From Prochlorococcus sp. AG-424-P18 (GTDB taxonomy: Bacteria; Cyanobacteriota; Cyanobacteriia; PCC-6307; Cyanobiaceae): a stretch of 58,253 nt of DNA. The notes beneath the pieces were generated by a model. The model had not been told where the DNA came from. It did no database searches and saw only the letters and a list, made by a program, of their open reading frames with translations. Shown one piece after another: positions 6,883 to 13,016 of the stretch; the stretch's first letter is position 1, and each line of letters begins with the position of its first letter. The position numbers were made by a program, and so were the translations under genes. Where the stretch lies: contig QCNJ01000010.1 in assembly GCA_003213235.1 (NCBI GenBank), positions 1-58,253 of the forward strand. Direction: 5' to 3'.

Positions 6883-7211
6883 ATAAAAAATTTATAATTT
6901 TTAAAAATTCCATAAATTTAGATATTTGGTCCATGAGCTAAAACTTTTGTTTTTTAATAAGAGGATTTAGTTGAAGATTTAGAGTTTTTATTAAGTGATA
7001 ATAAAAAACTTTAAATAAAAGATTTAAATCACTTTCGCCCTCTAGGAAAGTATTACTTTAATTTTATAACGAGTTTCAATTAAAAAATATCTCTGCAAAG
7101 AAGGGGCCAAAAATTGACCCCTCTTGGTGAAACTCTTCCAAAGAAACACCATTAAAATCTTACTCTGAAAGCTGCAAAGTTAAACAAATTAACACAAGCA
7201 AGATTAACAAT
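6883..7211. other. Gene-poor stretch with one hairpin
   Basis: I saw no convincing coding frame. The only structure is the GC-rich hairpin at 7103-7121. The remainder is AT-rich and presumably includes the promoter of the 6604-6882 gene. Confidence 0.5.
7098..7125 (-). terminator. Probable terminator of the 7212 gene
   Basis: GGGG-c-CAA-aaa-TTG-a-CCCC forms a seven-pair stem with one mismatch, flanked on the minus strand by a broken T-run (TTCTTT). It lies about 90 bases after the stop of the minus-strand gene at 7212-7421. Confidence 0.5.
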
Positions 7212-7421
7212 TTATGCGGCCTTTTTAAAAGGGTTCATATTCCTTAAAAAGTTGTAACTCTTGCGGTTGCTCATTTTTCTATATCTTTGATTTATTTCCA
7301 GAATATACTTCCTAGCTTTTTTATCAGTTTCAATTTTTTTTTTTCGAAGACGTAAAGCCCTTAAATCTTCTATTGACATGAGGCCATCATCTTCATTGAA
7401 ATTTAAATGATCAAATTGCAT
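7212..7421 (-). CDS. Basic hypothetical protein, 69 aa
   Basis: An acidic N-terminus (MQFDHLNFNEDDGLMSIEDL) then a strongly basic helical part (RALRLRKKKIETDKKARKYI) ending in NMNPFKKAA. Soluble. The charge pattern suggests nucleic-acid or membrane-surface binding, which is inference only. No family recognised. Confidence 0.65.
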   Translation of the reverse strand: MQFDHLNFNEDDGLMSIEDLRALRLRKKKIETDKKARKYILEINQRYRKMSNRKSYNFLRNMNPFKKAA

Positions 7422-7592
7422 CAGTTTAAGAAATTAAGTTTCTTCTTTAATTGCAAGATTAACAACCTTATTTTTATTTGCAATAGAGATAAATAACCAA
7501 CATAAATCAAATTAGTTATTCAATGTTCAGAAAGCTAAGAATTTGAGTATCAAAAACTTTCTAAAATCAAGAAAAACTTTTGATTGAATTAG

Positions 7593-7703
7593 ATGGAACT
7601 TCTACAGATACAAATGATTCTCCATAATGAGATTTGGCTGATCTTATTAGTAACAAGTAAAAGAAATTTACTAAAGCTTTCTCCACGAGAATTTAGTAAC
7701 TAA
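7593..7703 (+). CDS. Possible microprotein, 36 aa
   Basis: MELLQIQMILHNEIWLILLV then a basic tail ending SPREFSN: a hydrophobic helix and polar end. There is no ribosome site and no recognised relative, so it is a weak call based on frame and peptide character. Confidence 0.3.
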   Translation: MELLQIQMILHNEIWLILLVTSKRNLLKLSPREFSN

Positions 7704-7828
7704 TTTAAATAAACTTATAATTTTTGTAATAGCAATATACAAAATAAATTTATTAAGCAATCAAGATATTTCTCTCGTAAAGCATAAATTTATATTGGGA
7801 GAGAAAAATTTGCACTCTAACACTGTAG

Positions 7829-7903
7829 GCAGCGGACTAAATCCTCGTGGAGTATTGGACTTTAGCCCGCACTATTTTTTTAGCAAAAGAAAAATAGTAC
7901 TGC
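7829..7903. ncRNA. Candidate structured RNA with a three-way junction
   Basis: GCAG (7829-7832) pairs with CTGC (7900-7903) and encloses two helices. Helix 1 is CGG-a-CTAAA-TCC (7833-7844) with GGA-c-TTTAG-c-CCG (7857-7869). Helix 2 is ACTATTTTT (7871-7879) with AAAAATAGT (7890-7898). The segment is more GC-rich than its surroundings, a usual sign of RNA genes in AT-rich genomes. A TTG-started frame (7810-7914, 34 codons) also crosses it, so a small peptide is the alternative. The strand is not decided. Confidence 0.45.
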
Positions 7904-8032
7904 AAGGTAACTAGATGTCCAATTATTCTATTTATTCTGAATAAGTATTTAGGGGTTAATTGATCAAAAGTATCTGAGCATATGTTGGAGTTATTTATTG
8001 TATAGTAAGGCTACAAAAATTTTGCCATATCA

Positions 8033-8113
8033 ATGGATTCAGTATTTTTGCTCATTGATATATTGATTCTTAGAATAATATTGTTATTGATGCCTAAAAA
8101 GGTTGAATTTTGA
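8033..8113 (+). CDS. Hydrophobic microprotein, 26 aa
   Basis: MDSVFLLIDILILRIILLLM with a short basic end PKKVEF. One membrane helix. Its TGA overlaps the TTG start of the next frame (TTGA), as at 2653. Weak on its own, stronger as part of a run of three small frames. Confidence 0.4.
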   Translation: MDSVFLLIDILILRIILLLMPKKVEF

Positions 8114-8184
8114 AAAAAATAATTAAATTTTTTAAACTACTTAAGAGAAGAATTGAAATTCGTAACGCAGAGACTGAATTATAA
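8110..8184 (+). CDS. Basic microprotein, 24 aa
   Basis: MKKIIKFFKLLKRRIEIRNA followed by ETEL; TTG start overlapping the previous stop. A short, very basic amphipathic helix. It could bind membrane or RNA. Low-to-moderate confidence because of length and start codon. Confidence 0.4.
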   Translation: MKKIIKFFKLLKRRIEIRNAETEL

Positions 8185-8204
8185 TTTATATTGGAAAATA
8201 AATA

Positions 8205-8351
8205 ATGGGATTCCCACATTGCCCTATTTGTGTAGTTCTAGCATTTGTTTCAGTTTCTATGGGAGTTACTCGTAGTTATATGTTCTATATTCTTGTTCGG
8301 GAGTTTATGAGAGCCGAATCTACTTTTAAATTGAAGTTTAGTTTCTATTAA
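8205..8351 (+). CDS. Membrane microprotein with Cys pair, 48 aa
   Basis: MGFPHCPICVVLAFVSVSMG starts the peptide: a C-x2-C pair (HCPIC) followed by a membrane segment and a basic tail. It ends just before the promoter of the riboswitch-controlled gene at 8488, so the two are separate transcription units. Not recognised. Confidence 0.55.
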   Translation: MGFPHCPICVVLAFVSVSMGVTRSYMFYILVREFMRAESTFKLKFSFY

Positions 8352-8354
8352 TTG

Positions 8355-8383
8355 TTGACATCTAAGTATAAATACTTTATAAA
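8355..8383 (+). promoter_or_regulatory. Sigma-70-type promoter
   Basis: TTGACA (8355-8360) and TATAAA (8378-8383) are separated by exactly 17 bases. The predicted start of transcription is about 8389-8392, at the NtcA box and just before the riboswitch. Confidence 0.75.
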
Positions 8384-8388
8384 TAAAT

Positions 8389-8404
8389 TGTAGTGCATAC
8401 TACA
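8389..8404. promoter_or_regulatory. NtcA-binding box
   Basis: TGTAGTGCATACTACA is a perfect inverted repeat that contains the NtcA consensus GTA-N8-TAC (8390-8403). NtcA is the global nitrogen regulator of cyanobacteria. Here the box covers the predicted start of transcription rather than lying near -41, which is the arrangement expected for repression. Confidence 0.7.
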
Positions 8405-8406
8405 AA

Positions 8407-8487
8407 ATCGTCCGATCTACCATCTGATAGACCGCAGTACGACTCAAGCCATAGGACGGGGACTTGAGCAAGCTCAGGAGCTGCATC
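8407..8487 (+). promoter_or_regulatory. Glutamine riboswitch (glnA / Downstream-peptide class)
   Basis: P1 is CGTCC (8409-8413) with GGACG (8454-8458). Inside are a TCTA/TAGA hairpin (8416-8430) and GACCGCAGTACG, which follows the class core (GACGGAAGTAGG in glnA RNAs). The 3' side ATAGGACG matches the class pattern GAAGGAACG with compensatory changes in P1. An alternative stem CTCAAG (8443-8448) / CTTGAG (8463-8468) would enclose the 3' half of P1. The ribosome site AGGAG (8476-8480) can itself fold into an AGCT/AGCT hairpin, so control of translation is likely. Confidence 0.75.
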
Positions 8488-8589
8488 ATGGTAAACATGT
8501 ATTTCAATGGAAAGTCATTTGTATATTGTAGAAAACAAGAAGAAAAGATTATAAAGCTTACTTATAGAGGATCTATTTACTTGAAATAA
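8488..8589 (+). CDS. DUF4278-like microprotein under glutamine riboswitch, 33 aa
   Basis: MVNMYFNGKSFVYCRKQEEK, then IIKLTYRGSIYLK. The K-L-T-Y-R-G-x-x-Y segment is the signature of DUF4278 proteins. AGGAG lies seven bases before the ATG; a second in-frame ATG is three codons later. Glutamine riboswitches of this class are known before short frames in marine cyanobacteria. In Synechocystis similar control acts on a glutamine synthetase inactivating factor, and the PII-binding regulator PirA is, from memory, a DUF4278-type protein. A role in nitrogen control, for example binding PII or an assimilation enzyme, is therefore a reasonable inference, but identity with PirA is not shown. Confidence 0.75.
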   Translation: MVNMYFNGKSFVYCRKQEEKIIKLTYRGSIYLK

Positions 8590-8780
8590 GATTTCTAATT
8601 TATTTTTTAAAAAAGTTTTGACATTTAATGACGGCTTGGATTAAGTATTTATTAATACTTTATAAGAATAACTTATAGTGAATATATTTTTTGCCTATTT
8701 AAAAATTCATATATTCGTATATTTAGTAACGAGAAATTTATTATAAAATAATTAATTTGTAATTAGATTTTTAAAAGGTT

Positions 8781-8837
8781 ATGCAACCTATTTCTGAGGA
8801 ACTTTACAAAAAAATAGTTGAGAGTTCAAAAAAATGA
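8781..8837 (+). CDS. Possible microprotein, 18 aa
   Basis: MQPISEELYKKIVESSKK, a short charged helix. An AAAAGG sits just before the start. Its TGA overlaps the ATG of the next frame (ATGA), the only support beyond the frame itself. Confidence 0.35.
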   Translation: MQPISEELYKKIVESSKK

Positions 8838-8908
8838 GTAAGTTACTAATTGCTTTATTGGCTTTAGATATAGGGGTTAGTCTGTCTAAAGTTTTTATTT
8901 TCACCTGA
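8834..8908 (+). CDS. Possible membrane microprotein, 24 aa
   Basis: MSKLLIALLALDIGVSLSKV ending FIFT: one hydrophobic helix. Coupled by ATGA overlap to the 18-residue frame. Weak evidence because of length. Confidence 0.35.
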   Translation: MSKLLIALLALDIGVSLSKVFIFT

Positions 8909-8988
8909 AAATCAAATTACTTAGCATAAAAGAAACAATTGTTTTCTAAATAAAGAAATATTTACTGGGTATTCTTTATTTGTTTTAT

Positions 8989-9078
8989 TTATTTTATAAA
9001 ATAAAAAATTAAACCAATAAAAGAACTACCTACTATTAGTAACACCATTAAAAGAGCTATTAACTTTGCTAATCCCAT
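8989..9078 (-). CDS. Membrane microprotein, 29 aa
   Basis: MGLAKLIALLMVLLIVGSSF then IGLIFYFIK: a single membrane helix with Lys at both ends. Its start overlaps the last ten bases of the NTF2-like gene on the same strand, so it may be coupled to it. Confidence 0.5.
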   Translation of the reverse strand: MGLAKLIALLMVLLIVGSSFIGLIFYFIK

Positions 9079-9455
9079 AAAGATAAATCTGAATTTCCTG
9101 TAGATCTTTGCATCCATTGAATTTTCCAAACATTATTTACTTTTTTAAAAATTGAGGTAACTGTTGGTAAGTCATCATTAGGTGTGCCTTTATAAGTAAA
9201 TTTTGAACCTAGTGTAAAAATGCACATTACTATATTTTCGCTTAAAAATTCGAATCGGTGAATTTTCGTTATTTCTGCCTTTTCTTGAACTATATCACCA
9301 GTAATCATTTGTTCGAACCCTTTTGCATCTATAGGATTACCACTGGGTCTTATGAATAAGAAATCTGGAGTCGCATTATTAACAAAAAATGAGGCCATTT
9401 TTTTTGGATTAGCAAACTCATTTAATAATGAAATGATTGTTTCTTTATCATTCAT
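9069..9455 (-). CDS. NTF2-like (SnoaL/DUF4440-type) protein
   Basis: A 128-residue soluble protein with the alpha+beta cone pattern of the NTF2-like superfamily: an N-terminal helix (KETIISLLNEFANPKKM), then strands DFLFIRPSGNPIDAKGF, and a C-terminal pair SIFKKVNNVWKIQWMQRS. Such proteins act as small isomerases, hydrolases or binding proteins. No catalytic residue pattern is decisive, so the function is open. Confidence 0.8.
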   Translation of the reverse strand: MNDKETIISLLNEFANPKKMASFFVNNATPDFLFIRPSGNPIDAKGFEQMITGDIVQEKAEITKIHRFEFLSENIVMCIFTLGSKFTYKGTPNDDLPTVTSIFKKVNNVWKIQWMQRSTGNSDLSLWD

Positions 9456-9578
9456 AAAAAAAAAGGACGAAACCCTTCTAGTTTAGATCTAATTTTTAAA
9501 ATGTACAAATCGAAATAGAATAATTCTAAAAAAAATTCGTTAGGATGTTTTAAAATAATTATATTTTTAATGTAAATC

Positions 9579-9701
9579 ATGATCAATTCATTAAACAAAT
9601 TATTACCTGTTGGTAAAAAAGTAAAAAAATATTTGCCTTTCTTTATTGGATTTAAATTACTTACATTTACTGGCTTTCTTACTTATTTAATGAATCGCTA
9701 A
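9579..9701 (+). CDS. Microprotein, 40 aa
   Basis: MINSLNKLLPVGKKVKKYLP followed by FFIGFKLLTFTGFLTYLMNR. A basic amphipathic start, then one membrane helix. No clear ribosome site. The composition is typical of small cyanobacterial membrane peptides. Confidence 0.55.
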   Translation: MINSLNKLLPVGKKVKKYLPFFIGFKLLTFTGFLTYLMNR

Positions 9702-9744
9702 TTGATACAACCTTAAGAATAAAGTTTTACTAAATTAAGATCTA

Positions 9745-9939
9745 ATGAATAAAGAAGAACGAACTAAAAGATTTAAGTCTATGTAAAGTATGCAAAGACA
9801 AGAATTGATATTAAAGAAGATGCAAGATAAAAGCATAGAGTTGGGAAGTGGAATTCCGAATAAAAAATACGATAGTAAAGAGGTTTATGAATTAATTCAT
9901 ATTGCAAATTGCTTCCCAGAATTAAGAGAGAAAAATTAA
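9745..9939 (+). pseudogene. Small gene interrupted by an in-frame TAA
   Basis: MNKEERTKRFKSM is followed by TAA (9784-9786) and then, in the same frame, S-MQRQELILKKMQDKSIEL on to NCFPELREKN. An ATG two codons after the stop (9790) could restart a 49-residue protein. The N-terminal part looks natural, so a nonsense change with possible re-initiation is the simplest reading. The soluble helical C-terminal part is not recognised. Confidence 0.55.
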
Positions 9940-9972
9940 AAAAAAATATTTAGGTTTCTTTTATTAAGTAAT

Positions 9973-10326
9973 TTATTTTGGTTTCCTTATTTCAGAAATA
10001 ATTAATCCACCTATTAATGCGAGATTCATAAATACTGCTCTTTGATGAAAAGTGAAAACATGAAAAATTATTGTTGTTGGAATAAGAAATAATAATAAAA
10101 AGACTGAAAAGATTTTTTGTTTTTATCCAAATATAAAAAATCCAGAACCCAAGATAAGACATATGATTGCTACCACTAGAAGAATAGATGAAATTGGTTC
10201 AGGAATCCCTTTTGAAGAAATATATACAACTGTTCTTTCAAAATCATTTATTTTGCCTGGTATGGCAGAGATAAATATTGCTGAAATTGATATTCCGGAA
10301 AAAAATCTAAAAAATATTTGATACTT
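9973..10326 (-). pseudogene. DoxX-family membrane protein, broken by TAA
   Basis: Reading the minus strand from 10326 gives a DoxX-like protein: IFISAIPGKINDFE, SKGIPEPISSILLVV, LGSGFFIFG, then TAA (10125-10123) and, in the same frame, KQKIFSVFLLLF, FHVFTFHQRAVFMNLALIGG. The AGxxK-like, G-x-P and FH...NLALIGGL features fit DoxX. One codon (probably a tyrosine TAT or TAC) has become TAA near codon 68. No start codon is clear. The intact DoxX at 36806 is a distant relative. A sequencing error is possible. Confidence 0.65.
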
Positions 10327-10460
10327 TTATTTTTCAAAAAAGAATTTTTAATAATCTTATTATAAAAAAAGTTTTTATGCTTTTGATAATTAATTATTCT
10401 GAAATAATTTAAAATTTTTTCAAAGAGGATTAGCAAAATTAATAGAAAATTGTTTAATTA

Positions 10461-11018
10461 ATGCGAATCTTATTAAGGTATTTAATAGTAATTTATAAAT
10501 TATCTTTTTATATTTATGAAATGATAAATCTAATTAAAAAAATGTTTAAAAAATTTCTTTTAACTTCTTTTTTACTTTTAAGTTCCCTAATAACTATATA
10601 TCCTTCAAAAAAAGAAAATACTAATTTTTTCGATTATTGTTATTCTTTCGAAAAAATAATTTCTAGAAATATAGTAGAAAAAAGTAAAAATTTATCGAAT
10701 AATTTTAGGCCTTTGGCAAAAGATATTACTTTATTTGGGACTAAAAAAACTAAAGGTAATTTCGCTAATAAAATAATTGATCAATATAAAAATTCCAAAA
10801 AATTATTTATTATTACTTTTGTACCAAACCAAATTTATTGTTTAGCAGGATATTGGATTGAGGAGGTAAGTCCAGGAAAATTTGAATCGATTTTCTACAA
10901 GAAAACCAAACAAAAAATAAATAAATATAAGAACATTAAAAAAGAATTTGATGAATTTATTAAAGAAATTAATTTAGAGTATAAATCTATAGAAAAAGAA
11001 ATTAATGATTTTTTTTAG
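10461..11018 (+). CDS. AT-rich hypothetical exported protein
   Basis: The open frame is 185 codons, but the likely start is one of the internal ATGs at MINLIKKMFKKFLLTSFLLL, which forms a signal peptide or anchor. The mature part is Lys/Asn/Ile-rich with two conserved-looking segments (NFFDYCYSFEKIIS and IITFVPNQIYCLAGYWIEE). Codon use is even more A/T-biased than in neighbouring core genes. It is convergent with the 11023 gene, five bases apart. No family recognised. Confidence 0.6.
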   Translation: MRILLRYLIVIYKLSFYIYEMINLIKKMFKKFLLTSFLLLSSLITIYPSKKENTNFFDYCYSFEKIISRNIVEKSKNLSNNFRPLAKDITLFGTKKTKGNFANKIIDQYKNSKKLFIITFVPNQIYCLAGYWIEEVSPGKFESIFYKKTKQKINKYKNIKKEFDEFIKEINLEYKSIEKEINDFF

Positions 11019-11022
11019 AAAA

Positions 11023-11298
11023 TTAAAATCTATCTTGTAATAAATTTGATTTGTTTGTTGAGGTTGATTCACTTTTTTTTAGATTGTGAAATGAAAAATA
11101 GTAGTCAACCAAAATATTTACGAATCCAAAAAATAATAAAGAATAAATCTTTTTCTTTTTGATATTTAATTTGTTATTGGTAATTCTTTCAAATAACAGA
11201 AATTTTTTATTTGCTAATGAATTATACTTTTCAGAATTTTTTTCAAAATAATTTTTGTTAAATAGTTCTTCCCTATTTTCATCAATTTTTATTTGCAA
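11023..11298 (-). CDS. Hypothetical membrane protein, 91 aa
   Basis: A charged, Asn/Lys-rich N-terminal half and one membrane segment (IYSLLFFGFVNILVDYYF, about residues 52-69) with a polar tail. It is preceded on the same strand by the 11323-11478 frame, so the two may be co-transcribed. No family recognised; A/T bias as in the opposite gene. Confidence 0.5.
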   Translation of the reverse strand: MQIKIDENREELFNKNYFEKNSEKYNSLANKKFLLFERITNNKLNIKKKKIYSLLFFGFVNILVDYYFSFHNLKKSESTSTNKSNLLQDRF

Positions 11299-11322
11299 GT
11301 TATTTTCATAGGCCCAAACTCT

Positions 11323-11478
11323 TTAATTCGATTTTTCAAAAAAAAATTCATGTATTTTTGAAATATTTTTTATTTTTTTAATTTTAACTTCTAGTTCAGT
11401 TTTTTTAAAATCATTATCAAACCATAATGTTTGGTTTAGCAAAATAAGACAAGACACTATTAAAAAAAAATAAATCAA
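11323..11478 (-). CDS. Possible membrane-anchored coiled-coil microprotein, 51 aa
   Basis: TTG-started frame giving a membrane segment (IYFFLIVSCLILLNQTLWF) followed by a Lys/Glu helix (KKTELEVKIKKIKNISKIHE). The layout of one membrane helix plus coiled coil recalls FtsB/FtsL-type proteins, but length and sequence are insufficient for that call. Start uncertain. Confidence 0.4.
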   Translation of the reverse strand: MIYFFLIVSCLILLNQTLWFDNDFKKTELEVKIKKIKNISKIHEFFFEKSN

Positions 11479-11630
11479 AGAAAAAAAAGAAATTTAATTT
11501 TGTTGGTAAATTTCATAAATCATGTTTATTAATGATCATAAATTGTCAAATTCTTATTTAACTTAATTTTGTAAATTTCTAAACCTATAATTTTTTTGAT
11601 GGTTTTTTTATTAGTTTGCAAGAAAATTTA

Positions 11631-11786
11631 TTATTTTGTTTTTCTTGTACCACCGTAGGAATAATCATTATGTTTAGAAATTACTTTCCAACATTCTTTA
11701 CAGCAAAAAATCCACTCTTTATGAATTATGGATTTAACTCTATAGTGAATTTTATCTGGCTTGTGACATAAATCACATTTTTTCAA
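11631..11786 (-). CDS. Zinc-ribbon-like microprotein, 51 aa
   Basis: MKKCDLCHKPDKIHYRVKSI, then HKEWIFCCKECWKVI, and a C-terminal YSYGGTRKTK. The C-x2-C and C-C-x2-C pairs about 23 residues apart are a treble-clef or zinc-ribbon arrangement. TTG start. Small zinc-binding proteins of this kind often bind nucleic acid or another protein; the role here is unknown. Confidence 0.65.
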   Translation of the reverse strand: MKKCDLCHKPDKIHYRVKSIIHKEWIFCCKECWKVISKHNDYSYGGTRKTK

Positions 11787-12129
11787 TAATCTTTAATTTT
11801 ACTAAATTAATCTTATATGAAATTAGGAGGATTTAAAATACTCACGAATAAAATTTTATAGTGCCATTATAAAGAATCATTCTACTAACCCTTAAGCAAA
11901 GCAGTGGTTTTGATGAGTGCTACTATTTTAATTGCCTTATAAAGATTTCTATTTTTTACTTTTTTAAATTTTTAAGGGAACCTCATTATTTAAATATAAT
12001 TTATTAAAGTTTTCTACTTAGCTTTAATTAAAATAAATTTATGATTATACATCTAAATTAGAACTTTAAAAAGAAACTCACGAATTATATTTTATTAATT
12101 TTATTATAATTTTATTGATTTTTTATAGT
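11787..12129. other. Gene-poor AT-rich stretch
   Basis: No frame with both a start signal and credible peptide was found on either strand. A TAGGAGGA sequence near 11824 is not followed by a start codon in range. Nothing repeated or strongly folded was seen. Confidence 0.5.
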
Positions 12130-12273
12130 ATGAACATTTACCTATTCTGGATATTATTTTTAGCTCTGTGGGCAATAGTTCCCTTAATGATTATTAAAGG
12201 TAGAGTAGACGAAGAGCCTAAGATTCAAACTTCACCTAAAGTTAAAGTAAAGAAAAAAAGTTGGTTTAAATAG
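12130..12273 (+). CDS. Membrane microprotein, 47 aa
   Basis: MNIYLFWILFLALWAIVPLM then a polar, basic tail ending KVKVKKKSWFK. A single N-terminal membrane helix with a cytoplasmic basic tail. It lies 87 bases before the DUF1543 gene on the same strand. Not recognised. Confidence 0.6.
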   Translation: MNIYLFWILFLALWAIVPLMIIKGRVDEEPKIQTSPKVKVKKKSWFK

Positions 12274-12360
12274 TTAAATCTCTGAATTATTAAAAATAAT
12301 TTATAGATTAAATCTTGATAATTTAAATTAAAGTCTAAGTAATTAACTTTATTTTTAAAA

Positions 12361-12945
12361 GTGAAAAAATTAGAAAATAATTTTCTTTATCTGGTTGTGC
12401 TTGGAGGTAGAGCAGAAAAAGCTAACATTGAACTACATGATGTTAGATGGGTTATTGGATCTAAAATTGAAGACACTTTCGATACTTTAAGAAATGATTG
12501 GTTTGGGTCTTCAAAAGGTTTGCATATAGATAGTTATAAAAAAATACTACTTATAGATGGCTATAAGATTAATTTAATAAATGTTAAAGATTATAAAATA
12601 GAAAAAAAGCAATTAGTAAAAAAGATAAAGCCAAAAAAAACTTTATGGTTTGTAAATATTGGAGGTTATAATCCAACTTCTATGCAAGAAAAACATGAGT
12701 TTGGATTAGTTATAGCTTCAAATAAATTAGAGGCTAAAAATATAGCTAAATCTAAATGGCTTATTGGGTGTAAAAAAAAGCATAAAGATGATCTTGCTTC
12801 TTTAGAAATGTTAACTAGTTGCGATGATTGTGAACAAATAAAAAAGATAGGTAATTGGGAAATAGAATTAATTCCAGATAATAACTTTATTGAAGAAAAT
12901 AACTATCCTGATTGGTATGGTTATAAAAAAATTGACGGGAAATAA
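12361..12945 (+). CDS. DUF1543 family protein
   Basis: A 194-residue soluble protein with two DUF1543-like units: GGRAEKANIELHDVRWVIG (residues 15-33) plus LRNDWFGSSKGLHIDSY, and a diverged second copy around GGYNPTSMQEKHEFGLVIA to AKSKWLIGCKKKHKDD. GTG start. DUF1543 proteins are found in many bacteria and some cyanobacteria, with no established role. It stands alone, convergent with the LptF/LptG gene. Confidence 0.85.
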   Translation: MKKLENNFLYLVVLGGRAEKANIELHDVRWVIGSKIEDTFDTLRNDWFGSSKGLHIDSYKKILLIDGYKINLINVKDYKIEKKQLVKKIKPKKTLWFVNIGGYNPTSMQEKHEFGLVIASNKLEAKNIAKSKWLIGCKKKHKDDLASLEMLTSCDDCEQIKKIGNWEIELIPDNNFIEENNYPDWYGYKKIDGK

Positions 12946-13016
12946 AGAACAAGTAATCTTTGACTTGCAAAAGAAATTTTTTATAAAATTATATTTTGAT
13001 TTATTTGCTTAAAATA

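Noticed and set aside
8640..8690. A 16-codon frame (MTAWIKYLLILYKNNL)
   Set aside because: Too short, no ribosome site and no overlap with a neighbour to support it.
10248..10436. Minus-strand open frame of 62 codons
   Set aside because: It overlaps the start of the DoxX-like frame in another phase and does not resemble a protein family.
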